From positions 1 through 64,000 of the IMG/VR virus record IMGVR_UViG_3300032224_001473: 64,000 nucleotides of DNA; one strand, 5' to 3'. Under the pieces are notes generated by a model. It ran no database searches. It saw nothing but the letters and a program-made list of their open reading frames with translations, and was not told the origin of the DNA. Source of the DNA: a virus. The position numbers and the translations under genes were made by a program. Below, one piece after another: positions 1 through 8,165 of the stretch; the stretch's first letter is position 1, and the number at the start of each line of letters is the position of its first letter.

Positions 1-1
1 T

Positions 2-436
2 AAACCTTATACAAACACATTAATCATTGTTAATCAACCTTGGGTAGAATTACCTGATAATCCTTTTGGACAACCTAAAATTAAAGCAAAAGGTGGAGAA
101 GCAATTTGGTTAAACTCAAGTATCGTATTCTTATTTGGTAATCAAAAAGGAGCGGGAACAACAAAAATCTCAATCACAAAAGATAAGAGAAAAGTTAAAA
201 TAGCAACAAGAACAAAAATCTCAATTATGAAAAACCACATCAATGGTTTAGGATATGAAGATGGACGTATCTTAGTTACATCACACGGATTTATGCCAGG
301 TAGAGAAGACGCTGAAGAGAAGAAATCTATCGAGGAATATAAAAAAGAAAGTGGTGATTACATCAGTAAGATGTTAGGTGTTAATGTTACAGACATCACA
401 GACGTGGAAGTTGTAACAGAAGAAAGTGATCTTTAA
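2..436 (+). CDS. RecA/UvsX-type recombinase, C-terminal part (5' end outside window)
   Basis: The frame is already open at the left edge, so only the last 144 residues of a longer protein are seen. It reads as the C-terminal part of a RecA/UvsX recombinase, the ATP-driven filament that pairs single strands with duplex DNA in phage recombination and repair. Visible support: a LIIVNQPW strand at the edge, a GGEAIWLNSSIVFLFG segment like the one following loop L2 in RecA folds, a basic KIATRTKISIMKN strand, and a late GLGYEDGRILVTSHGFM hairpin. The tail is acidic (EVVTEESDL), as in UvsX. The Walker motifs are outside the window, so the call depends on this half and on the recombination and replication genes that follow 9 bp downstream. 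A start at the internal ATG (227) is rejected because the homology extends upstream of it. Confidence 0.72.
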   Translation, partial: KPYTNTLIIVNQPWVELPDNPFGQPKIKAKGGEAIWLNSSIVFLFGNQKGAGTTKISITKDKRKVKIATRTKISIMKNHINGLGYEDGRILVTSHGFMPGREDAEEKKSIEEYKKESGDYISKMLGVNVTDITDVEVVTEESDL

Positions 437-445
437 ATTTAACAA

Positions 446-1480
446 ATGTCGGTTTTACTTGTTGATGGAGATAATCTATTAACTATTGGTTATTACGGTG
501 CAAAGAACGTGTTCTATAAAGGAACACACATCGGTGGTATCTACCACTTTCTAAACACTCTAAGAAGATCTTTTGAACAGTACCAATTAGACAAGATTGT
601 TGTTTTTTGGGACGGATTAGAAGGTTCACAATGTAGAAGAAAGATTTACGCACATTACAAGGAAAACAGAAGACAAAGAGTTAGAACAGAAGAAGATTTA
701 CAATCTTACTTATATCAGAGAGATAGAATCAAACAATATCTTGAAGAAGTTTATGTAAGACAAGGGGAATTTGAGTATTGTGAGACTGATGACAACATCG
801 CTTACTATACTCAAAATTCACCCAACGAAAGGAAAATTATTTATTCATCGGACGGGGATTTAACTCAACTCGTTTCACAAAACACACAAGTTTACAATCC
901 ATCACATAGGAAATTATATTCACCTAATGATATAATCGTTTACGAACACGAAGAAATTCTCATCGAAAATGTTCGTTTAGTTAAAATGATTTGTGGAGAC
1001 TCATCAGACAACATTGCAGGAATAAGAGGAATGGGACTTAAAAGATTATTGTCTTTGGTTCCTGAACTAAAAAATCAACCAATTACGGTTGATCAGGTTA
1101 GAGATAGATGTAACCAATTATTTGAACAAGACAAACATAATAAGTTAATTACTAATTTATTGACAGGTGTAACAAAACACGGAGTACTCGGTGAGGAATT
1201 CTTCGACGTAAACAAAAGGATAGTAAGTTTGGATGAACCGTTTTTAACGGACGACGCAAAAGAGACAATTAATCTTTTAATAAATGAATCGTTAGACCAA
1301 GAAGGTAGATCATATAAGAACGTAATAAAGATGATGACGGAAGATGGTCTTTTTACTGTCTTACCAAAATCAGAAGACGCTTGGATAAATTTTATAAACC
1401 CTTTTCTTAGATTAACAAGAAAAGAAAAAAACATAAATAACAATAAAACAAAAACAATTAAAGTAAGACCCTATGAGTAG
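446..1480 (+). CDS. 5'-3' exonuclease / flap nuclease (T4 RNase H-like, PIN plus H3TH)
   Basis: This 344-residue protein has the FEN/PIN nuclease layout: metal-binding acidic residues in VDGDN (D7, D9), VVFWDG (D56), ETDDNIAYY (D115, D116) and SSDGDLTQL (D136, D138). These are followed by the helix-three-turn-helix DNA-binding motif GDSSDNIAGIRGMGLKRLL (about 184-202). Family members remove RNA primers and 5' flaps during lagging-strand synthesis. Its length is close to T4 RNase H (about 305 residues), with a basic C-terminal tail (RKEKNINNNKTKT). It follows the recombinase gene by 9 bp and overlaps the next gene by 8 bp, so it is probably in one operon with the helicase. No Shine-Dalgarno is seen before the ATG, as elsewhere in this window. 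Confidence 0.88.
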   Translation: MSVLLVDGDNLLTIGYYGAKNVFYKGTHIGGIYHFLNTLRRSFEQYQLDKIVVFWDGLEGSQCRRKIYAHYKENRRQRVRTEEDLQSYLYQRDRIKQYLEEVYVRQGEFEYCETDDNIAYYTQNSPNERKIIYSSDGDLTQLVSQNTQVYNPSHRKLYSPNDIIVYEHEEILIENVRLVKMICGDSSDNIAGIRGMGLKRLLSLVPELKNQPITVDQVRDRCNQLFEQDKHNKLITNLLTGVTKHGVLGEEFFDVNKRIVSLDEPFLTDDAKETINLLINESLDQEGRSYKNVIKMMTEDGLFTVLPKSEDAWINFINPFLRLTRKEKNINNNKTKTIKVRPYE

Positions 1481-1931
1481 AGATTATCAAAACCAAGACA
1501 ACATAACTAAATTTGAGTTCTTGTTGTCATTAGAAGGACATATCGTATGTCAAAGATTTTTTAACGTTAGAGATCATGTTGATCAATCTAGACGTTCATT
1601 GAATCTTCACTATTATATAAAAAATATTTGTGAGGATTTTATGGAAGATTTGAAAATAAAAAGTTCCAACTATCTATGTGAGAATCAAAACTATATCCTC
1701 AATACAGAGGTTGTGGATGAGTCGGCAATTCCAGAAAAAGAACATTTTTTAATGGAAATTAAGTTGGGTGAGGATGTATTTATTCAAAGACTATACCCCG
1801 CATATCTTTATCATCCAAAGGCAAGATACACGGTGGACATTCGTCCAAGATTGAAGAGAATTTTGTCAGATTTGACAGACATTTTGTCTTCAGAAGAATT
1901 GGAGACAAGTTATTTAGGATACGAATTATAA
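1473..1931 (+). CDS. hypothetical protein between exonuclease and helicase
   Basis: I do not recognise this 152-residue protein. Its start overlaps the end of the exonuclease gene by 8 bp, which suggests translational coupling, and it ends 25 bp before the helicase gene. It is mixed alpha/beta in look, with no membrane segment, metal motif or P-loop. It has several aromatic and charged stretches (FFNVRDHVDQSRRSLNLH) and an acidic C-terminus (LSSEELETSYLGYEL). Its place between flap nuclease and replicative helicase makes a replication accessory role (loader or mediator) a reasonable guess, but no sequence feature demonstrates it. Confidence 0.7.
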   Translation: MSRDYQNQDNITKFEFLLSLEGHIVCQRFFNVRDHVDQSRRSLNLHYYIKNICEDFMEDLKIKSSNYLCENQNYILNTEVVDESAIPEKEHFLMEIKLGEDVFIQRLYPAYLYHPKARYTVDIRPRLKRILSDLTDILSSEELETSYLGYEL

Positions 1932-1956
1932 GAAAAAACAATATATAATAAACACT

Positions 1957-3333
1957 ATGGAAGAAAGGAATTTTGGGTATTTGGGGTTTTCGTTTCAACA
2001 ATCCCTTATCAAAGCAATTATTGAAGATAAGAAGTACGGAGAAACAATTATTGATGTATTAGACAGTAAGTTTTTTGATAATAACTCTTTTAGATTTATT
2101 ATGGAAAATACAAAGGAGTTATATAAGAATTACAATAAAATTCCTGATTATAATACATTAGCACAGAAAATCATGGCTGAAGGTGGTAACAAAGATTCCT
2201 CTAAAATTCACGTAGATACATTAGAAGCAATTAAAAACAATGAATCTCAAATTGAGTATGTTAAAGATACAGCGCTTAATTTCTGTAAACAACAAAACTT
2301 GAAAAGAGAGTTAAAAAGTGTACAGAATATTATTGAGAGTGGTGAATTTGAGGCATATAATAAAATTGAACAAATCATTCAAAAGGCATTACAAGTTGGT
2401 ATTTCCAACGATGAAGCTACAGATGTATTTCATGATATTGACGGAGCGTTAGAAAAGGACTTTAGACACCCATTACCGACAGGTATTGTGGGAATTGACA
2501 ACTTACTTAAGGGTGGGTTAGGAATAGGAGAATTGGGGGTTGTATTAGCTCCCACAGGTACCGGTAAAACTACCTTACTTACTAAGTTCGCAAACACAGC
2601 ATATAACTTAGGTTATAATGTAGTTCAAATATTTTTTGAAGATAATCCAGGTAATATTAAAAGAAAACACTATACAATTTGGACTGAAATTGCTCCCGAT
2701 AGTCAACCTGAATTTAAGGAAGAAGTAAAAGCAAAAGTTGAAGAAGCTCAAACTAAATCTAAAGGTAGTTTGAAGTTATTAAAATTGGCAAGTGATAATG
2801 TTACCGTTTCTGAGATTAAAAATAAAATCAGAAAGATGAATTCTGACGGAACTAAAAAAGTTGATTTATTAGTAATAGATTATGTAGATTGTATTTCAAC
2901 TGATAAATCAGCTAATGGTGAAGAATGGAAAGGTGAAGGTTCTATTATGAGAAGTTTAGAATCTATGACAGGTGAATTTGAAATGGCAATATGGACGGCA
3001 ACACAAGGTAACCGTGAGTCAATTTCAAGTGAAGTAGTAACTGGAGATCAAATGGGTGGATCAATTAAGAAAGCACAAATTGCTCACGTTATAATATCTA
3101 TTGGTAAAACATTAGAGCAAAAAGACCATAACTTGGCAACACTTACATTATTAAAATCTCGTATTGGTAGAGATGGTGTTGTATTTCAAAACTGTAAATT
3201 CAATAACGAGTTTCTTCTTATTGATACAGAGTCTCAAAGTACATTATTGGGACATGAAGAACAAAAAGTTCAGATAAATGCTAATAGAGCGGCGGAAGCA
3301 TTTAAAAGGAGACAACAAGTGGCTGGAAAATAA
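1957..3333 (+). CDS. replicative DNA helicase, DnaB/gp41 type
   Basis: This 458-residue protein has the DnaB plan. An N-terminal helical domain (about 1-150) includes the LGFSFQQSLIKAII start typical of DnaB N-domains, followed by a RecA-like ATPase domain. The Walker A motif is APTGTGKTT (198-206) and Walker B is KVDLLVIDYVD (301-311). A later QMGGSIKKAQIAHVIISI segment matches the DnaB Q-motif and arginine-finger region. DnaB-type hexamers unwind the fork 5' to 3' on the lagging strand and recruit primase; a DnaG-type primase is encoded at 27715. The gene lies 25 bp after the small hypothetical gene and 31 bp before the ribonucleotide reductase, consistent with one replication operon. Confidence 0.92.
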   Translation: MEERNFGYLGFSFQQSLIKAIIEDKKYGETIIDVLDSKFFDNNSFRFIMENTKELYKNYNKIPDYNTLAQKIMAEGGNKDSSKIHVDTLEAIKNNESQIEYVKDTALNFCKQQNLKRELKSVQNIIESGEFEAYNKIEQIIQKALQVGISNDEATDVFHDIDGALEKDFRHPLPTGIVGIDNLLKGGLGIGELGVVLAPTGTGKTTLLTKFANTAYNLGYNVVQIFFEDNPGNIKRKHYTIWTEIAPDSQPEFKEEVKAKVEEAQTKSKGSLKLLKLASDNVTVSEIKNKIRKMNSDGTKKVDLLVIDYVDCISTDKSANGEEWKGEGSIMRSLESMTGEFEMAIWTATQGNRESISSEVVTGDQMGGSIKKAQIAHVIISIGKTLEQKDHNLATLTLLKSRIGRDGVVFQNCKFNNEFLLIDTESQSTLLGHEEQKVQINANRAAEAFKRRQQVAGK

Positions 3334-3364
3334 TAATAAACAAACATAAAAGGAAAAAGAAAAA

Positions 3365-5626
3365 ATGCAGAAAGGTAAAAAATTTCTGAGTGACTTGAAG
3401 TTACACTCAGATTATTTCAAATGGAAGGAAGATGAACAAAGGTATGAATCATGGGAAGATGCATGTGAGAACATAATTGACGGACACAGAAAAAAATATG
3501 TGGATTATGCTGAGGCAATTGAACCATATTTACAATCTGCTGTTGAAAGCATGAAAGATCAAGCTGTATTAGCTTCACAAAGAAACTTACAATACAGACA
3601 TGAACAAATCATGAAACATAACACGAGAATGTTTAACTGTACGTCAGGACACATTGCTCGTAATAGAGTATTCCAAGAGATTTTCTATTTGGCATTATCT
3701 GGTTGTGGATTCGGTGGAGGATTATTAACTCCTTTTGTAAATAATTTAAGTAAAATACAAAAAAGAACTTTAGGAACTAAAACTTTTTATATTGAAGATT
3801 CAATTGAAGGTTGGGCAAACGCATTGGGTGTATTGTTATCGTCTTACTTTGTTGACGAACAACCATTCCCTGAATATGCAGGATATGAAGTTAAATTAGA
3901 TTATTCTTTAATTCGTGAGAAAGGTGCGTTCATCAGTGGCGGTTTTAAAGCACCTGGTCCTGAAGGTTTAAAACAATCTTTAGAAAAAATAGAATCTTTA
4001 ATTGAAAAGTGGTTAACTAATGAAGGAGAAAAAATTCGTCCTATTTTAGCGTTTGATATTATTTGTCATTCAGCGGATGCTGTATTATCGGGAGGTGTTA
4101 GACGTTCAGCTTTGAATATGATTGTTGACCCTAATGATGATGAGATGATCCATGCTAAGACAGGTAATTGGAGAATTGAAAACCCACAAAGAGGTCGTAG
4201 TAATAACTCAGTTATTTTATTGAGAAGTGAAGTTGTTAAAGAACAATTCAATTACTTGGTACAATTAAATGATGGAGCAAATGATATTGGTTTTGTTTTT
4301 GCAAATAGTTGGTTTGATATGTTTAACCCATGTTTTGAAATTTTAAAAATCCCTGTATTAGATACAATTGATTTTGGTAAAATCAAATATGACGAAGTTG
4401 AACAATATGTTAAAGACAACAAATCTAAGTTTGGTATTCAAGGTTGTAATTTAACCGAGATCAATGCTGAGAAGGCAACAACAAAAGAAAAATTTTTAAA
4501 GGCTTGTAAAGATGCTTCTTTTTTAGGAACACTACAAGCGGGTTATACTAATTTCCCTTATTTAGGTGAAACAAGTAAAGCAATCTTTGAAAGAGAAGCT
4601 TTGTTAGGTGTTAGTATTACAGGTTGGATGAATAATCCTAAATTATTTAATGCTGAATTATTAGAAGAAGGAGCACAAGCTGTAAAAGATGCTAATAAAG
4701 AATTGGCAGCGGTAATTGGAATTAACCAAGCGGCAAGAACTACATGTGTAAAACCTTCAGGTAATGCATCAGTAGTACTAGGAACTGCGTCAGGTATTCA
4801 CCCTGAACACTCTGAAAAGTATTTCCGTATCATGCAGTTAAATAAAGAAAGTAATACTGCAAAATGGTTGGAAGAAAACATGGGATTCTTATTAGAGGAA
4901 AGTGTATGGTCTTCAACTAAATCAGATTACGTTGTATTTGTTCCAGTTGAAAATCCAAAAGTTGGTTTATTCAAAAAGGATATGAAAGGTATTAAACACC
5001 TTGAGTTAATTAAGTTGGTTCAAAAACATTGGGTAAATGCGGGAACTAATCCTGAGTTATGTGCTTATATACCGGTAAATCATAATACATCTTGTACAGT
5101 TATTATTGATGATAAAGACGCAATTGTTGATTATATTTGGGAACAAAGAGATTTATTCACCGCCGTTAGTTTCATGTCAGACTACGGAGACAAAGACTTC
5201 AATCAAGCACCTTTCACATCAGTATTGAATTTAAATGAAGTTATTGAAACATACGGTAAAGGATCATTATTAGCGTCAGGATTAATTATTGATGGATTAC
5301 ATTACTTCAATCAAAACTTATGGTTGGCTTGTGATACATTACTTGATAGAAGTATTTTATTAACAGGAACAAGAGAACAAGTTTTATTAAAAGAATATTG
5401 GTTATCAAGAGCCAAAAAGTTTGCTAAGAATTACTTTAAAGGAGATATGAAGAAAATGGTTTATTGTTTAAAAGACGTTCATTTATTCTATAAGTGGGAA
5501 ACTATTACTCGTCAATTCAAAGAAGTAAACTTCGGTGAAATATTAAATAAACCAGAATACAAGAGTATTTCTGACTATGCTGCTCAGGCTTGTTCCGGTG
5601 CCCAATGCGACGTAACGAGTATCTAA
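3365..5626 (+). CDS. nrdJ: adenosylcobalamin-dependent (class II) ribonucleoside-triphosphate reductase
   Basis: This 753-residue protein reduces ribonucleotides to deoxyribonucleotides for phage DNA synthesis. It matches the monomeric class II (RTPR) type, known from Lactobacillus leichmannii at 739 residues. The redox cysteine lies in MFNC (C92), a glycine-rich SGCGFGGG loop follows, and SGGVRRSALNMI is the substrate/allosteric core. The thiyl-radical cysteine is in NPCFEI (C323), its partner in GCNLTEIN (C361), and the C-terminal shuttle pair CSGAQC has the five-residue spacing of RTPR. No R2-type iron subunit is visible nearby, as expected for a B12-dependent enzyme. A purine-rich AAGGAAAAAG lies upstream of the ATG. 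The stop codon overlaps the next start (TAATG). Thioredoxin and glutaredoxin genes at 50.6-51.2 kb are likely electron donors (inference). Confidence 0.9.
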   Translation: MQKGKKFLSDLKLHSDYFKWKEDEQRYESWEDACENIIDGHRKKYVDYAEAIEPYLQSAVESMKDQAVLASQRNLQYRHEQIMKHNTRMFNCTSGHIARNRVFQEIFYLALSGCGFGGGLLTPFVNNLSKIQKRTLGTKTFYIEDSIEGWANALGVLLSSYFVDEQPFPEYAGYEVKLDYSLIREKGAFISGGFKAPGPEGLKQSLEKIESLIEKWLTNEGEKIRPILAFDIICHSADAVLSGGVRRSALNMIVDPNDDEMIHAKTGNWRIENPQRGRSNNSVILLRSEVVKEQFNYLVQLNDGANDIGFVFANSWFDMFNPCFEILKIPVLDTIDFGKIKYDEVEQYVKDNKSKFGIQGCNLTEINAEKATTKEKFLKACKDASFLGTLQAGYTNFPYLGETSKAIFEREALLGVSITGWMNNPKLFNAELLEEGAQAVKDANKELAAVIGINQAARTTCVKPSGNASVVLGTASGIHPEHSEKYFRIMQLNKESNTAKWLEENMGFLLEESVWSSTKSDYVVFVPVENPKVGLFKKDMKGIKHLELIKLVQKHWVNAGTNPELCAYIPVNHNTSCTVIIDDKDAIVDYIWEQRDLFTAVSFMSDYGDKDFNQAPFTSVLNLNEVIETYGKGSLLASGLIIDGLHYFNQNLWLACDTLLDRSILLTGTREQVLLKEYWLSRAKKFAKNYFKGDMKKMVYCLKDVHLFYKWETITRQFKEVNFGEILNKPEYKSISDYAAQACSGAQCDVTSI

Positions 5627-5793
5627 TGGTAGAAGGAGTAGATTATTACATAGATGAGAAGTCGGGGCTTATGGTCCTGACTTCTTTGTTTTTACAGAAA
5701 CGAGGGTATTGTTGTTCCAATGGATGTGCAAATTGTCCTTATGACCCCCCACATATTATTAAAGAGAACCCAAAAATAAAAGAGGATACATAA
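5626..5793 (+). CDS. small Cys-rich protein, DUF5522-like
   Basis: This 55-residue protein has the core LQKRGYCCSNGCANCPYDP, which resembles the KRGYCCGxGCRHCPY signature of DUF5522 proteins common in Bacteroidota. The five cysteines suggest a bound metal or iron-sulfur centre, though no function is established. I chose the ATG at 5626 because it overlaps the reductase stop codon (TAATG), the coupling used repeatedly in this window. An in-frame ATG at 5590 would bury the start inside the reductase gene. Its coupling to the B12-dependent reductase makes a redox or cofactor role possible, but this is inference only. Confidence 0.7.
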   Translation: MVEGVDYYIDEKSGLMVLTSLFLQKRGYCCSNGCANCPYDPPHIIKENPKIKEDT

Positions 5794-5811
5794 CCATTTT
5801 GTGTTTGTTTA

Positions 5812-5819
5812 TATTTATT
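5812..5819 (+). promoter_or_regulatory. TATTTATT box before the gp25-like gene
   Basis: A one-mismatch copy of the recurring TATTTATA box, ending 4 nt before the ATG at 5824. It opens the baseplate gene block after the early replication genes. Confidence 0.35.
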
Positions 5820-5823
5820 GAAT

Positions 5824-6276
5824 ATGGCGACAACATACGGTATTGATTATCCATTTAGAGACAGTTCCAAGGGAGATTATCTGAATATGACAGAAATCCC
5901 TGAAAAGGAAATTAGAGCTAACCTAATACATCTTATATTAACAAGAAGAGGTAGTAGATATTACTTACCTGATTTTGGAACAAGAATGTATGAATTTATC
6001 TTTGATCAGAACGATTTTATTACCCATAATTTAATTGAAGAAGAAATTAGAGAAGGAGTTAAGAAGTATATTCCAAATTTAGAGATCAATACTATTTCAA
6101 TAATGTCAGCCGAAGATGATCCAGACCAACATAGAAGTTTTTCACAAGAAGAAGATGAGAGATTATTCAGGGTGTCTGAAGAATCAACAAAACCATATAC
6201 TGCAGTAGTTAAAATAAACTATACAGTAAATAACGGATCTTTCACAACATCGGACTTTATAATTTTAAACATATAA
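5824..6276 (+). CDS. baseplate wedge protein gp25-like (GPW/gp25 family)
   Basis: This protein of about 150 residues has the gp25/GpW-like fold signature. A lead of IPEKEIRANLIHLILTRRG is followed by the hallmark RYYLPDFGTRMYEFIF (family pattern R...pdfGt.l..ll.e) and by NLIEEEIREGVKKYIP. In T4-like and other contractile phages gp25 bridges baseplate wedge and sheath and helps start tail assembly in the host cytoplasm. I place the start at ATG 5824; an upstream TTG at 5818 would add only two residues and lies inside the TATTTATT box. It is one base away from the gp6-like gene. T4 keeps gp25 and gp6 apart, but many T4 relatives pair them. Confidence 0.88.
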   Translation: MATTYGIDYPFRDSSKGDYLNMTEIPEKEIRANLIHLILTRRGSRYYLPDFGTRMYEFIFDQNDFITHNLIEEEIREGVKKYIPNLEINTISIMSAEDDPDQHRSFSQEEDERLFRVSEESTKPYTAVVKINYTVNNGSFTTSDFIILNI

Positions 6277-6277
6277 A

Positions 6278-8110
6278 ATGAGTAAACAAATATCATACGC
6301 AACCAGAGATTTTCAGGGATTAAGAAATGAGTTGGTAACATTAACCAAAAACTATTATCCTGATTTAGTTAAGAACTTTAACGACGCATCAATATATTCT
6401 GTATTATTGGATATTAATGCCGCGGTTGCGGATAATTTACACTTTCATATTGATAGAGTTTGGCAAGAAACTATGTTGGACTTTGCTCAACAAAGACAAT
6501 CATTATACCATATTGCTAAAACATACGGATTAAGATTACCTGGAGTTAGACCTTCAGTTGCGTTGTGTGATTTTTCTATTACTGTTGATGTAAGAGGGGA
6601 TAAAGAAGATACGAGATATTTGGGAATATTAAAAGGTGGTGCACAAGTTTCAGGAGGAGGTCAGATTTTTGAAACAATTGATGACATTGATTTTTCTGTC
6701 CCTTTCAACAAGAAAGGAGAACCTAATAGATTAAAAATTCCTAATTTTGACGCTAATAATAAATTAATTTCATATACAATAACTAAAAGAGAAGCGGTTG
6801 TTAATGGAATTACCAAAATATATAGAAGAGTTATAAATCAAATAGATCAAAAACCTTTTTTAAAGTTATATCTACCAGAACAAAATGTATTAGGTGTAAC
6901 ATCGGTTATACATAAAGACGGTACTAACTTTGCTAGTAACCCAACAACAAATGAATTTTCAAGTACCACAAATAAATGGTATGAAGTTAAATCATTAATT
7001 CAAGATAAAGTTTTTGTTCCAGACCCAACAGCGGTTTCTGATACTAATAATTTTACCGCCGGTACCTTTATTGATGTTAATAATAAATTTGTAACTGAAT
7101 ATACTCCTGAAAACTATTTTTCAATGACGTTTGGTTCAGGTACTGTTAATCCATTAGATAATTTGGATAACTATATGACAGGTCAATTAAAAGTAAATTT
7201 GGCAAGCTATCTTAATAATTTATCTTTAGGTCAAACACCAAAACTTAATACAACATTATTTGTACAGTATCGTGTAGGTGGAGGTAAGGATAGTAATTTA
7301 GGGGTAAATGTCATCACAAGTGTTGATGATGTAGAATTTAACGTTAGTGGACCGATATCAACCAAGAACTCAAGTGTTGTACAATCATTACGTGTCACAA
7401 ATATCACACCAGCAGTAGGTGGTGCGGACGCTCCGACAATTGAAGAAATTCGTAATATGGTTTCATTTAACTTTTCAGCACAAAATAGAGCGGTTACATT
7501 AAACGATTATAAATCATTAATTGAAACAATGCCGTCCACATATGGTGCTCCGGCTAAGGTTAATGTTATGGAGGAAGACAATAAGGTTAGAATTAAATTA
7601 TTATCATATGATGATAAGGGTAATTTAACAGATACCGTTTCTAACACATTAAAATCCAATATATTATCATATCTTTCTGAATATAAAATGATTAACGATT
7701 TTATTGATATTGTAAGTGGTGAAGTTATTGATTTAGGATTAGAAATTGATTTAAACATTGATAAAAACACTAACCAAACCGATATTATTCAAACTGTCAT
7801 CAATGATGTTATTACGTATTTTGATTATACTAAACGTAAAATGGGAGATCCATTATTCATTGGAGCATTAAATAAAATCGTAGGTAGTGTTTCTGGTGTA
7901 ATCAACGTAATTGAAACTAGAGTTTTCAGTAAAATAGGTGGAGATTATTCATCCGCTCAAGTATCACAACCGTATAAGGATAGTAATACTAAAGAGATTG
8001 CACAATCAGATAATATCGTATTCATGAAATCTAATCAAATTTTTCAAATTAGGTTCCCAAATGTAGATATTAAGGTTAGAACTAAAACTTTAGGAACGAC
8101 TACATATTAA
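6278..8110 (+). CDS. baseplate wedge protein gp6-like (J-like)
   Basis: This 610-residue protein begins ISYATRDFQGLRNELVTLTKNYYPD and continues with DASIYSVLLDINAAVADNLHFHIDRVWQE, a recognisable gp6/baseplate J pattern. The middle carries APTIEEIRNMVSFNFSAQNRAVTLNDYKSLI, the core J-like motif shared by wedge proteins. In T4, gp6 dimers form the inner iris of the baseplate that joins the six wedges and reorganises when the tail contracts. Its length is near T4 gp6 (660). It starts one base after the gp25 stop, so the two are almost certainly co-translated. Confidence 0.86.
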   Translation: MSKQISYATRDFQGLRNELVTLTKNYYPDLVKNFNDASIYSVLLDINAAVADNLHFHIDRVWQETMLDFAQQRQSLYHIAKTYGLRLPGVRPSVALCDFSITVDVRGDKEDTRYLGILKGGAQVSGGGQIFETIDDIDFSVPFNKKGEPNRLKIPNFDANNKLISYTITKREAVVNGITKIYRRVINQIDQKPFLKLYLPEQNVLGVTSVIHKDGTNFASNPTTNEFSSTTNKWYEVKSLIQDKVFVPDPTAVSDTNNFTAGTFIDVNNKFVTEYTPENYFSMTFGSGTVNPLDNLDNYMTGQLKVNLASYLNNLSLGQTPKLNTTLFVQYRVGGGKDSNLGVNVITSVDDVEFNVSGPISTKNSSVVQSLRVTNITPAVGGADAPTIEEIRNMVSFNFSAQNRAVTLNDYKSLIETMPSTYGAPAKVNVMEEDNKVRIKLLSYDDKGNLTDTVSNTLKSNILSYLSEYKMINDFIDIVSGEVIDLGLEIDLNIDKNTNQTDIIQTVINDVITYFDYTKRKMGDPLFIGALNKIVGSVSGVINVIETRVFSKIGGDYSSAQVSQPYKDSNTKEIAQSDNIVFMKSNQIFQIRFPNVDIKVRTKTLGTTTY

Positions 8111-8131
8111 AATGTTTTTTCGTTATAATAT

Positions 8132-8154
8132 ATAGAAAATCACATAGTTTCTAT
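8132..8154 (+). promoter_or_regulatory. hairpin in the leader of the 1260-residue structural gene
   Basis: A perfect 7-bp inverted repeat (ATAGAAA ... TTTCTAT, loop 9 nt) lies 12-34 nt before the ATG at 8166. Its right arm overlaps a TATTTATT box at 8152-8159. No T-run follows, so it is not a standard terminator; it may be an operator or leader structure. Confidence 0.35.
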
Positions 8155-8159
8155 TTATT
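8152..8159 (+). promoter_or_regulatory. TATTTATT box
   Basis: One-mismatch copy of the TATTTATA box, 6 nt before the ATG of the 1260-residue structural gene. Confidence 0.35.
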
Positions 8160-8165
8160 ATAAGA

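Noticed and set aside
5590-5625. Upstream in-frame ATG for the DUF5522-like protein
   Set aside because: It lies inside the reductase gene, and the ATG overlapping the reductase stop fits the coupling seen throughout the window.
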